A DNA stretch of 13,738 bases from Xanthobacteraceae bacterium (GTDB lineage Bacteria > Pseudomonadota > Alphaproteobacteria > Rhizobiales > Xanthobacteraceae): NCBI GenBank assembly GCA_030043175.1, contig JASHYD010001169.1, forward strand, positions 1 to 13,738, written 5' to 3'. The notes under the pieces were generated by a model. The model did not search any database. It saw only the letters and a program-made list of their open reading frames with translations, and was not told the origin of the DNA. Below, piece by piece: positions 1-6,825 of the stretch (the stretch's first letter is position 1; each line of letters begins with the position of its first letter). A program made the translations under genes and the position numbers.

Positions 1-147
1 ACGTAGTCGAGGCCGACTCCACACAAAGCCGAGCCACGATCGGCTGCCCTCGCGCAGGTGTATCGGTTAAAGACACCGTTGAACTGGGTACAACATCTGC
101 GTGGAATTGTGGTGATGTCAGGCGCGAGGTCCTGGTAATGACTTCGG

Positions 148-684
148 TCACTTCTTAGCGAAGACGATCGTCACGCTAGGGCGGGGATTCGGCTTGGGCG
201 CGAAGCGATTGTCCGTATTCGGGGTGGGGCCGATGGGCGGTACACGGGTTCCGACAGTCGTGAACTTCACCTTGGTCAGTTTCTCCTGCACGATCATCCA
301 TTGCGCGATGGCACTTGCGCATCGCTCGGCGAGTTTTTGGCCTATGGCAGGTGGCGCGCGGTCGGAACGGCACTCGATGCGAACAGGCCCCTTGGCTTCT
401 TCGAAAATGAGGTTCGCTGCTTGCTGGAAATAGTCGGCCGCGCCTGATCGGACTTCTCCCTTGTCGAAATCATACAAAATATCGGCGGCGAGTTCGATTC
501 GGATTTCGCTGGCGAGGTCCTGATAAGGCAACCGCTTATAGGTGTCAGCATTCGTGTCCCCCTGCAGCGGAAGGCGGAACGTCGGACGATAGGAATTCGG
601 ATCGATCGCCAAACCTTGCGCGCTCGCGCTGCTCGCCAGAACGGTAAGCATGTAAAGGATGGGCAACGTCGAGCGTATCATCAT
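148..684 (-). CDS. Exported OmpA/MotB-like domain protein
   Basis: A 178-residue protein with a signal peptide at about residues 1-22 (hydrophobic core ILYMLTVLASS, cleavage after SASA). Residues about 60-175 resemble an OmpA-like peptidoglycan-associated domain. There is a 'ILYDFDKGEVRSGAADYF' strand-helix start, a helix rich in Ala and Glu, a second 'LAERCASAIAQWM' helix, and a final 'NPRPSVTIVFAKK' strand in the place of the usual NRRVEI ending. The canonical NxxLSxxRA motif is not conserved, so peptidoglycan binding is inferred and not certain. An AGGAG lies just upstream. It is very close to the first ATG (684) and better spaced for the second ATG three bases later (681), so the true start may be 681. 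Transcription runs leftwards. No obvious terminator is visible in the 147 bases beyond the stop. Confidence 0.82.
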   Translation of the reverse strand: MMIRSTLPILYMLTVLASSASAQGLAIDPNSYRPTFRLPLQGDTNADTYKRLPYQDLASEIRIELAADILYDFDKGEVRSGAADYFQQAANLIFEEAKGPVRIECRSDRAPPAIGQKLAERCASAIAQWMIVQEKLTKVKFTTVGTRVPPIGPTPNTDNRFAPKPNPRPSVTIVFAKK

Positions 685-1233
685 GGCTCCTCGTTTGATT
701 GACGGAAATTCATTCTTCTCGCCATAAACACCTTCATAAAGTGACTGCCGATGATTGCAAGCCGACTGCGGCTATGGCCTGGCTATGACCGGGCACCACC
801 GGTGAGTGGCGAATGGCCCAGGCCGATCCAACCGACGCTCAGATCACCGGCATGGTTGGCCTTGTGGGCGTGGTCATGGATACCATCAGGGGCGATCCGG
901 CCTATTGGCAGCCCCGCGACAAACGGATGCTGCCTTCCGCTTGATCTATGCGGTCAATCCGAGCCCTAGGCAAGACAGAAGCGAAAGCAGCAAATAGCCA
1001 GCTAGCCAGTCAGCTGCTGTGGAAAACGCCAAGCTGCCTCGGCGGGAACATGAAAACGAACCGATCGTTAACGATTGTAGCAATGACCGGTCGACGGCCC
1101 GCTGCCCGCCAGTTCGCTTGCGGCGTGACCATGAACCGAAAACTCTTTCTGCTGTGGCTCGCACCACGGCGATATTCGTCGCACTCGCCACGTCAATCAA
1201 TTGGGGTGTGCCGAGCACCTGATGGTTTAGGCT
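685..1233. other. Gap of about 550 bases with little identifiable
   Basis: The first 75 bases must hold the promoter of the leftward OmpA-like gene, although no consensus boxes stand out. The only coding-like stretch is the 43-residue frame at 813-944. A 67-codon frame at 1019-1222 (GTG start, no Shine-Dalgarno) and a 90-codon frame on the opposite strand overlap each other, and neither shows family similarity. I see no RNA gene, repeat or transposon end. Confidence 0.5.
813..944 (+). CDS. Possible small protein, 43 aa
   Basis: A short frame too small for normal gene callers: ATG at 813, TGA at 942. Its codons are strongly biased to C or G at the third position, like the real genes of the window and unlike the other frames here. 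The product starts MAQADPTDAQITG, has a short hydrophobic run (MVGLVGVVM) and ends with a charged tail (RDKRMLPSA). It resembles no family I recognise. The upstream GGTGAG is a weak ribosome-binding site. It may be a genuine small gene or a surviving fragment of a longer decayed one. Confidence 0.35.
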   Translation: MAQADPTDAQITGMVGLVGVVMDTIRGDPAYWQPRDKRMLPSA

Positions 1234-1641
1234 ATGTCACAGGACCCGACCAGAGACTTCGAGCCGGCCCCGGCCGAGGCTGATTCTGCTGGCGTGCATT
1301 GGAGCATCGAAGAAAGCAAGCGGTTTGCTTTGGCGCTAGGGATGAGTGCCGAGCAGGTTGCTGCGCTCTATGATGCTTCGACCGAGAGCCCGGCTGAAGA
1401 GGGGACGCCACCACAAGCTTATCGGACATCAGCTTCTCCCCAGCGTGCGGGGGAGCCTATGTCAAAGTACCGTGTAGCGTTCCTCGTGTGGTGGACGACC
1501 CTAGTGCTGTTCATCGCGAGCTTCATTTACGTCAATTGGGATCCGGTGCCGACCAAAACGCTTTTCGCGAGCTTGGCGGTCGTGATCTTTGCTTTTGGCT
1601 CGTGGATACCAGGCGCCTTCTTACGCTTGTTGCGGCCGTAA
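1234..1641 (+). CDS. Small membrane protein with two predicted helices
   Basis: A 135-residue frame of unknown function. Residues 1-75 are acidic and soluble, containing 'SIEESKRFALALGMSAEQVAALYDAS', a plausible amphipathic helix. Residues about 77-102 (YRVAFLVWWTTLVLFIASFIYVNW) and 110-130 (TLFASLAVVIFAFGSWIPGAF) are membrane helices with a short loop between. The start is uncertain. ATG 1234 has almost no ribosome-binding site, whereas an internal ATG at 1459 (residue 76) directly follows a GGGGGAG and would give a 60-residue protein of just the two helices. The acidic N-terminal part has coding-like codon use, so the long form is kept. No operon partner is evident. Confidence 0.65.
   Translation: MSQDPTRDFEPAPAEADSAGVHWSIEESKRFALALGMSAEQVAALYDASTESPAEEGTPPQAYRTSASPQRAGEPMSKYRVAFLVWWTTLVLFIASFIYVNWDPVPTKTLFASLAVVIFAFGSWIPGAFLRLLRP
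1449..1461 (+). promoter_or_regulatory. Internal Shine-Dalgarno suggesting an alternative start
   Basis: GGGGGAG at 1449-1455 is followed after three bases by ATG 1459, in frame with the membrane protein that opens at 1234. The spacing is short but the sequence match is far better than at 1234. It could give a second, shorter product or be the only real start. Confidence 0.4.
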
Positions 1642-2196
1642 CGTCCTTTTCATCACCTTGGGATCGGCACTGCGCAACCTTTTTGGGAGATGAATGGTTT
1701 GCCGTCATTGCATATGAGGGCTGCCATGCAAGAACCCGCGATGGTACGAACGTGCATTCGGTTGATTGCGCGACTTTGGCCCGCAGGGCGGACAGACGAG
1801 AACGCCGCCGATGCAAGGGTGACATTCATCGCCGGGCCACCACGTGAATTTCTGCAAGTTTTATCGCAACAAGGCATCAGTGAACCAGCGACCCCGCCAA
1901 CGGGCCAACCGCTGGCCAGAAATGCTACTCCAAGGAGGACGTGACCGACTGGTCGGATGTGGTCTGAACCCCGGGCAGTTCGGGAGCGAGGCCGGGGTAC
2001 GGTGCCGATCAAGCCAAGTCGGCCGCTCGATGGAGAAGGCCGAATGAAGCTGTTGATCGGCACTGATCGCCTCCCCGATCTTCGGTACCTCAAGTGCGCG
2101 CGGTCCGGCCTCCGAGGCGGAAAGGTGGTATGCCTCCAACATCGAATGCCCAAGGTTTGGGGCACTCAGTAGCGGTTTCGTTCTCGGTGTCTGCCG
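1642..2196. other. Gap of about 550 bases, no convincing gene
   Basis: Several frames are open on both strands, the longest being 170 codons on the minus strand at 1653-2165, but their translations are rich in Arg, Pro and Ser with no hydrophobic or domain pattern. The best local candidate is a 42-residue plus-strand frame starting at ATG 2044 behind GGAG. It has no recognisable content and I do not call it. No repeat or RNA structure was recognised apart from the hairpin at 2168-2201. Confidence 0.45.
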
Positions 2197-2201
2197 CTAC
2201 T
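2168..2201. repeat. 8-bp inverted repeat at the 3' end of a micro-ORF
   Basis: AGTAGCGG (2168-2175) and CCGCTACT (2194-2201) are perfect inverted repeats separated by 18 bases. The right arm includes the stop codon of the leftward 54-residue ORF. There is no T-run after it in the leftward direction, so it is not a textbook intrinsic terminator. It may protect an mRNA end or simply be chance. Confidence 0.35.
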
Positions 2202-2361
2202 TGGCGAAGCCGTAGGTCGCGTACAAAATGGCCGCGGAAATGATCAGAACTTCGAGGAAGGTAACCAATGTTGTCAGGGCTTTCGCCCATCCAGCGCAGC
2301 TTGCCCCGTAGCCATCACGTCTTACCGGGGGGGCGCCATCTGGTGTTAGTCTCACACTCAT
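2197..2361 (-). CDS. Micro-ORF, 54 aa, one membrane helix
   Basis: Too short for usual gene finders. It starts at ATG 2361 (MSVRLTPDGAPPVRRDG) and ends at TAG 2197-2199. Residues about 28-50 (ALTTLVTFLEVLIISAAILYATYG) form a strong membrane helix with a single Glu, and a Cys lies at residue 22. There is no good ribosome-binding site. The start lies inside the preceding 50-residue ORF, overlapping it by 47 bases in another frame. Either it is translated by coupling to that ORF, or the two are halves of one 89-residue gene split by the C7 tract (plus-strand G7, 2327-2333). Removing one base from that tract joins the frames without a stop. Function unknown. Confidence 0.55.
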   Translation of the reverse strand: MSVRLTPDGAPPVRRDGYGASCAGWAKALTTLVTFLEVLIISAAILYATYGFAK

Positions 2362-2467
2362 ATAGAGATCTGATCAGCCGTATGGCCGCAGTTCCGAGCC
2401 CGTAAATGGAGTAGTAGACTCCAAACGCTATAACTACGACCAGCAGATAGAAGAATACGTCACTCAT
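2315..2467 (-). CDS. Micro-ORF, 50 aa, one membrane helix
   Basis: ATG 2467 is chosen because GGAGG precedes it at seven bases. An in-frame ATG at 2512 would add 15 residues that look non-coding (MMKKKGWRAECGGHA). Residues 4-25 (VFFYLLVVVIAFGVYYSIYGLG) form a membrane helix, followed by a short basic and polar tail ending WRPPGKT. The tail is read just before the stop at 2315-2317 and just after a C7 run, so it may be a frameshift product. With one C fewer, reading would continue into the 54-residue frame downstream and give a two-helix protein of 89 residues. No family recognised. Confidence 0.6.
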   Translation of the reverse strand: MSDVFFYLLVVVIAFGVYYSIYGLGTAAIRLIRSLYECETNTRWRPPGKT

Positions 2468-3223
2468 GGCGTGGCCTCCGCATTCCGCGCGCCAGCCCTT
2501 CTTTTTCATCATACTCGCAAACGCGACAATCGAAGGGCAAAATTTGAGTCATAGGATGGATCTTTGGAGATGCGCTGCCAAAACAGCGAACTGGAGACAT
2601 CATATTTTGTTAATTTTCGCCAGCCCCGCCCAAACGCCTTCCTTCGATGGAGCGGTCGTTTTGCGTCAAGCGAAAGTAAGGTTGTTCCTCTCGCAGCCGA
2701 CAAGCGATAGGCCGATAGACCCGCGAAGGCTTCCATCTCGATTGGTGCACTAAGTCAAACGTAGAGTTCTCTGGCGAAAATCCTCTCCAGAAATTTCATG
2801 TTCGTAAATCGCACATATTAGGATCAGTTAAACCGGGGAAATTTAGTGCAATCAGACTTCGCGTCGGTGCAATGAGTCCGAAAGGGTCTAAAAATGGTTC
2901 GCGAGACAGAGCCGTGGCGAGCAAAACGAGTCCGAGCGGTTGCCTTCGTGTGCGCCGCCAACGGTTCTACGTCGAGCAATCAAGTCCAGCGTTATGATGA
3001 CCGAGGTTGAAGTTGCGACTGCAGTTTTCGCCTGAGCAATCTCGACTGTCGAGAAGTCGGAAAAATCACCAGTCCGGTATTACTGACTCACCCCGACATC
3101 ATCACCTGCTGCCGGTCGGATGAATTTCCGCGCCCACCAGCGGCCTGAGCATTACCCACAGCGTCATGCCCCCTACTTGAAGGTTTTTGGGGCTGACACC
3201 ACGTTGGCCACGAAGGCCGCCGC
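2468..3223. other. Gap of about 750 bases without a recognisable gene
   Basis: The immediate upstream part serves the leftward micro-ORFs. Around 2760-2880 the sequence is more AT-rich than its surroundings. The phrase GTGCAAT occurs twice there, about 25 bases apart, which could mark a regulatory region but matches no consensus I know. Short frames on either strand (for example a 38-codon one from ATG 2894) have no supporting features. I see no RNA gene or mobile-element end. Confidence 0.5.
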
Positions 3224-3757
3224 ATGAGTCTGCTCGTTATGTGCCGCCGGACTGCGCGCCGGACGTTCGGTATCGAGCGGCTCCGGCGCGAGCGGGAATC
3301 GGCGATGGTCGCGATCCGCAAGGGACGCGACGCACTCGTGGCGCTTCTCGTGGCGCTTCCGACCGGATATGGAAAATCGCTGATCTACCAGGTTCCAGCG
3401 ATGATCCTCGATCGGCCGACAATTGTCGTCTCGCCCCTCATTGCCCTCATGGCCGACCAGGAACACACGCTCAGGAGCCACCGCGTTCCTGTCGTCGTTC
3501 TCCACAGCCGACTGCGTCTGGCTGAGCGTCGCGCCGCGCTCGCGCAGCTCGAAACCAAGCTCCAGAAAGCACCAACAAGCCGCGAGATACTGGCGCTTTT
3601 TTTCAGTTGTCTTTTCTCCATTAGCTCACCTCAATCGATGCTTGATGGCGCCCGCGGAAGCGCAAGGGTCGCGGAACTTTCGTGCGCTGTGGGTCGGGCC
3701 AGGTCCGTGGAAAACATGAGACGACCGTCGGACCGTCAGATGGTGAGAAGTGTTTAA
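3224..3757 (+). pseudogene. RecQ-family helicase remnant, N-terminal part only
   Basis: The first ~115 residues match the start of the RecQ-like DEAD/DEAH helicase core. They contain 'FGIERLR' (the Q-motif region, but with the usual PGQ replaced by RER), Walker A 'LPTGYGKS' at residues 45-52 followed by 'LIYQVPA', and motif Ia 'IVVSPLIALMADQE' at residues 67-80. The match then fades after 'ERRAALAQLETKL'. The remaining residues are unrelated, and the DEAH box, the second RecA domain, the zinc-binding region and HRDC are absent, where an intact RecQ would be well over 400 residues. A perfect 12-base tandem duplication inserts four residues directly before Walker A. It cannot be an active helicase. 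No start codon is well supported. Confidence 0.75.
3335..3358 (+). repeat. 12-bp perfect tandem duplication in the RecQ remnant
   Basis: CTCGTGGCGCTT occurs twice back to back (3335-3346 and 3347-3358). It adds four residues in frame (LVAL repeated) just before the Walker A loop, compared with the usual 'GRD.L..LPTG.GKS' spacing of RecQ proteins. It looks like a slippage event in a gene no longer under selection. Confidence 0.85.
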
Positions 3758-3921
3758 GTCTCGCCCGCAACGCGAACCAGCAAGGCACGCCACTCGCGGC
3801 TCATTGTTTTTCCCACTTTGCGCTTGCCAGGCGTCCGCCGTCAGACCGATGGCGCCGGCGGCTTCCTCTTGCTCAGCTTTCACAAGATCTGCAATAAATT
3901 GCGTTGGAACTGGAGGGGAAA

Positions 3922-4194
3922 ATGAGAGCGATAGTCTTATCTGCCTTGTTGGCACTGGCGAGCATCACTACCGCGGAGGCCGATGATATGGTCTTGTGGT
4001 TCAAGCAGGGGGCCAACAAGATAGAACTTGAGCGCGCGAAGGCGTCGTGCGAGTCGAGTGAGTTGGAGGCCGCCATCGCACCGCCGCTGGCATGGTTTCC
4101 CATTTTTGAGTTGTGCATGCGCGCCAACGGCTGGGTGCAAATTCCAAAAACGCGATCTGCCGCGCCGACTCCAGAGCACCGCGCCACACCTTAG
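3922..4194 (+). CDS. Small exported protein, 90 aa
   Basis: ATG 3922 is selected because GGAGGGG precedes it by a few bases and the product then opens with a clean signal peptide (MRAIVLSALLALASITTAEA, cleavage before DDMV). The longer frame from 3904 would put five extra residues in front. The mature part of about 70 residues contains two Cys (in 'KASCESSE' and 'FELCMRANGWVQIPK'), which could form a disulphide in the periplasm. The C..MRANGW pattern resembles the short C-terminal motif of many small alphaproteobacterial exported proteins, but I cannot name a family. The next exported protein begins 90 bases downstream on the same strand and could be co-transcribed. Confidence 0.72.
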   Translation: MRAIVLSALLALASITTAEADDMVLWFKQGANKIELERAKASCESSELEAAIAPPLAWFPIFELCMRANGWVQIPKTRSAAPTPEHRATP

Positions 4195-4284
4195 CCCGCC
4201 GAACGGCGCAGAGCGCGGCGGCTGTCGGCATGGCCGGCGAGTCGGAATTTGGCCTGCCGAAGTTGGAGAATGAGGGAGGACCAT

Positions 4285-4713
4285 ATGAAAACGGTGGCAT
4301 TCTTGGCGGCGCTCGTCGCCTTTTCGTCGGCCGCTGGCGCAGCGGAAAAGCCTATCACAGTGACGTGCAGCGGGACGTGGAAAAGCGACGGTCCTCTCCT
4401 CGGTAAACGCGATGGCTCCGTTAATGGCATGAGGATCGTTATCGACCTCAATACAATGACTGTTGCCTTCAACTCCGGCGTTGCGGGGGCGGACAGGGAT
4501 GTGAAGCACGTCACGCGAGCTACCAAGACGCGCATCGAATACGGGAGCGAGACAGAAATACAGGGCGGGAAACTCAACGAGCGTGGCGTATTCGATAGAA
4601 CAACGGGCGCATTCACCGGATCGTCGCTTTTTGTGGCGGATGGGAAAAGTCAGCCGGCCGGCAAGTATGTTTGGAATTCGGCGTTGACTTGCGCTGGCGA
4701 TGGCGCGCGGTAG
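4285..4713 (+). CDS. Exported protein of unknown function, 142 aa
   Basis: ATG 4285 follows GGAGGACCAT, a good ribosome-binding site. The frame also opens at 4249, but the extra 12 residues lack a ribosome-binding site and would bury the signal peptide. Residues 1-20 (MKTVAFLAALVAFSSAAGAA) are a signal peptide. The mature part looks like a small beta-rich domain with alternating polar and hydrophobic residues, for example 'PITVTCSGTW', 'MRIVIDLNTMTVAF' and 'TKTRIEYGSETEI'. One Cys lies near each end (VTCSG and ALTCAG), suggesting a disulphide that closes the fold. This layout fits small periplasmic or outer-membrane-associated proteins of unknown role. Confidence 0.78.
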   Translation: MKTVAFLAALVAFSSAAGAAEKPITVTCSGTWKSDGPLLGKRDGSVNGMRIVIDLNTMTVAFNSGVAGADRDVKHVTRATKTRIEYGSETEIQGGKLNERGVFDRTTGAFTGSSLFVADGKSQPAGKYVWNSALTCAGDGAR

Positions 4714-4985
4714 CGCCGCAACCGCCCGCTACTCTGTCGGCCCGGTCAGATCCAATTCGGCACGGCCGTTGCACCGAGCTTGCGCTCGTGGATGAGCGCA
4801 AGCGCGAGGCCGGTGCTCTGGCCGCGGTCGAGCCCGGTTCCTATTCAATCAAGATCGCGATAAGCTCCTTCGACAAGTCCCTGAGGGCTCATCAAAGCGA
4901 TGGCGTGAATGCATCGCGAGCCAAGCGCAGCCGCTGGCGGGAGCGCTTGCGGCGCGCGCCGGTTAAGTTCCGCGCCATTCTCACT

Positions 4986-5003
4986 AAAGGAGTTCCGATC
5001 ATG
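4986..5003 (+). promoter_or_regulatory. Ribosome-binding site fixing the M20 peptidase start
   Basis: AAAGGAG at 4986-4992 lies eight bases before ATG 5001. This decides the start, since the frame is open back to 4671 and would otherwise add 110 Arg-rich residues in front of the signal peptide. Confidence 0.75.
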
Positions 5004-6446
5004 CGATTGCGGCATCTGAGATTGCAGAAGGCGGTGCTCGGCTGTGCATTGGGTGCGGTAGTGGTCGCGGGCGGCCTATTCCCCACCGTCGACGCCGCCG
5101 AACTGACGCCCCAGCAACAGGCGTTCCGTGAGATTTACAAGGAGCTGGTCGAGATCAACACCACGGACTCGGTCGGCGATACCGCGAAATCGGCGGAAGC
5201 GATGGCGGCCCGGCTGCGCGCCAGCGGCATCTCGGCGGCCGACATCCGGGTGATTTCGAGCGGGCCGCGCAAAGGCAACATGGTGGCGCGGCTGCGCGGC
5301 ACCGGGGCGCGCAAGCCGATCCTCTTGATCGCCCATATGGACGTGGTCGAGGCGAAGCGCGAGGATTGGGCTTTCGATCCGTTCAAGCTGCAGGAGGCGG
5401 ACGGAGTTTTCCGCGCCCGCGGATCGCTCGACGACAAGGCGATGGCCTCGATCTTCGTCGCCAACCTCATCGAATATGCCAAGGAGGGCTTCAAGCCCGA
5501 TCGCGATATTATTCTGGCCCTCACGGCGGACGAAGAGCTTTCGGATTCCCCGCACGACGGCGCGCATTATCTGCTCGATAACTATCGCGACCTGATCGAC
5601 GCGGAATTCGCCATCAACGAAGGCGGGGCGGGCGCACTGCGCGACGGAAAACCGTTCATCATGACTGTCCAGCACGCCGAGAAGATCTATCAAACCTACC
5701 AGCTCGAAGTGACGGACCCCGGCGGCCACAGCGCCTCGGGGCGGCGGGACAATGCGATCTACGTGATGGCCGACGCTTTGCGCTGGCTCGGCCAGTTCGA
5801 CTTCCCGGTCAGGCTCAACCCGGTGACGCGCGTTTTTTTCGAACGCATGGCGACGGTGGAGACCGGCCAAATGGCGGAAGCGATCGAGGCGATGCTCGCT
5901 GGGCGCTCCGATGAGGTAACGATCGCGCCGCTGACCAATCGACAAGACTACAACGCCGTCATGCGCACGACCTGCGTCCCCACGCAGATGGCGGCGGGGC
6001 ACGCCGAGAACGCGCTGCCGCAAACGGTGCGCACCACCGTGAACTGCCGTATCCTGCCTGACCAAGCGGTCGAGGAGGTTGCGCGCACGCTTGCGCGCGT
6101 GATCGCGGATGATCACGTCAAGATCATTCCGAAGGGCACGCCGGTGTTGAGTCCACCCTCGCCGATCAACCCGGATGTCATGCGGACGATCGAGACGCTC
6201 TCGAACGAGATGTGGCCAGGCGTGCCAGTGATCCCTGTCATGTCGGGCGGCTATACTGACAGCCGTTGGCTTCGAAACGTTGGCATTCCGTCCTACGGTG
6301 TGTCCGGCCTGTTCATCGACCTGCCCACCAGCGGTATCCATGGGCTCAACGAGCAAGTCGGGGTGAAGGAACTCTACGACGGCAAGGAATTTCTTTACCG
6401 CCTGATCAAGCGGCTGGCCGCGCCGAGCCAGTTCAGTCTGCGTTGA
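5001..6446 (+). CDS. Exported M20 family metallo-hydrolase/peptidase
   Basis: A 481-residue member of the M20 (ArgE/DapE/carboxypeptidase G2-like) di-zinc hydrolases, which cleave terminal peptide or N-acyl bonds. A signal peptide covers residues 1-33 (basic start, AVLGCALGAVVVAGG core, VDAAE cleavage site), so it acts in the periplasm or outside. Catalytic residues are all present: H112 and D114 in 'AHMDVV', bridging D144 in 'RGSLDDK', catalytic E178 and metal-binding E179 in 'TADEEL', E207 in 'INEGG', and H447 in 'SGIHGLNEQ'. The lid or dimerisation domain runs about 220-335, with H243 in 'PGGHSA'. Its length is typical of the family. Codon use is strongly GC-biased and the gene appears intact. 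Substrate cannot be told from sequence. It stands alone, with no peptide transporter beside it. Confidence 0.93.
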   Translation: MRLRHLRLQKAVLGCALGAVVVAGGLFPTVDAAELTPQQQAFREIYKELVEINTTDSVGDTAKSAEAMAARLRASGISAADIRVISSGPRKGNMVARLRGTGARKPILLIAHMDVVEAKREDWAFDPFKLQEADGVFRARGSLDDKAMASIFVANLIEYAKEGFKPDRDIILALTADEELSDSPHDGAHYLLDNYRDLIDAEFAINEGGAGALRDGKPFIMTVQHAEKIYQTYQLEVTDPGGHSASGRRDNAIYVMADALRWLGQFDFPVRLNPVTRVFFERMATVETGQMAEAIEAMLAGRSDEVTIAPLTNRQDYNAVMRTTCVPTQMAAGHAENALPQTVRTTVNCRILPDQAVEEVARTLARVIADDHVKIIPKGTPVLSPPSPINPDVMRTIETLSNEMWPGVPVIPVMSGGYTDSRWLRNVGIPSYGVSGLFIDLPTSGIHGLNEQVGVKELYDGKEFLYRLIKRLAAPSQFSLR

Positions 6447-6825
6447 TTAATTAGGGACCGGATTTGAAGGCAACGCCGCTGGGCGGTTCGTGCTATTCAA
6501 GCTGCGCGTCTACCTCGACATCGCCGCGTGGCGGCTCAAGGCCCACGTCAATCCAGTTTATTCTCTCCGACCAGCCGGAAGGCGCTCCCTAGAATGTTAC
6601 GTTCGGAGCACCCGCTGATGACGGTGCCTCAGCTTTTGGTCTGTCCGTGGTCGTCGGGCTGGTCAATGAAGGGCCAGCGCCCTTGACGCGCTGAGCAAGC
6701 CAAGGCTGCATCATTATTAGGCTTAACTATTTTAACTATAACTAGTTGACCTATTCCACGAGCGGCCTATCCCTGCCAATGAAACAAGACCGAACGGGTG
6801 ACCGTTCAGAAAGGGAGCAACCAAA
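6447..6825. other. Intergenic region upstream of the DUF992 gene
   Basis: This stretch holds no clear gene. A startless frame near 6475-6545 translates to a coding-like piece (GRFVLFKLRVYLDIAAW) that may be a gene fragment. AAGGGC-CAGC-GCCCTT near 6666-6681 could form a short hairpin but lacks a T-run. From about 6715 the sequence turns AT-rich and carries direct repeats that probably belong to the control region of the next gene. Confidence 0.45.
6723..6739 (+). repeat. Direct repeats upstream of the DUF992 gene
   Basis: TTAACTAT occurs twice, nine bases apart (6723-6730 and 6732-6739), followed by AACTAG and TTGACC (about 6746-6751), in an unusually AT-rich patch about 80 bases before the DUF992 start. 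TTGACC resembles a sigma-70 -35 box, but no good -10 box is at the right distance. The repeats could be an operator or UP-like element. Confidence 0.35.

Noticed and set aside
3..158. Open plus-strand frame of 51 codons from the window edge
   Set aside because: Mixed codon use and no recognisable sequence. It overlaps the 3' end of the OmpA-like gene, and a frame this long is expected by chance.
1653..2165. 170-codon minus-strand frame in an intergenic gap
   Set aside because: Arg/Pro/Ser-rich translation without domains. Other frames in the same stretch are equally open, as expected by chance at this GC content.
3626..3955. 109-codon minus-strand frame with a coding-like piece 'ADLVKAEQEEAAGAIGLTADAW'
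   Set aside because: The fragment looks helical but there is no start with a ribosome-binding site, and the frame overlaps the start and ribosome-binding site of the exported protein at 3922. It could be a remnant.
5076..6356. 426-codon open frame on the minus strand
   Set aside because: It is the antisense shadow of the M20 peptidase, Arg/His/Asp-rich with no domain, produced by the strong GC3 bias of the sense gene.
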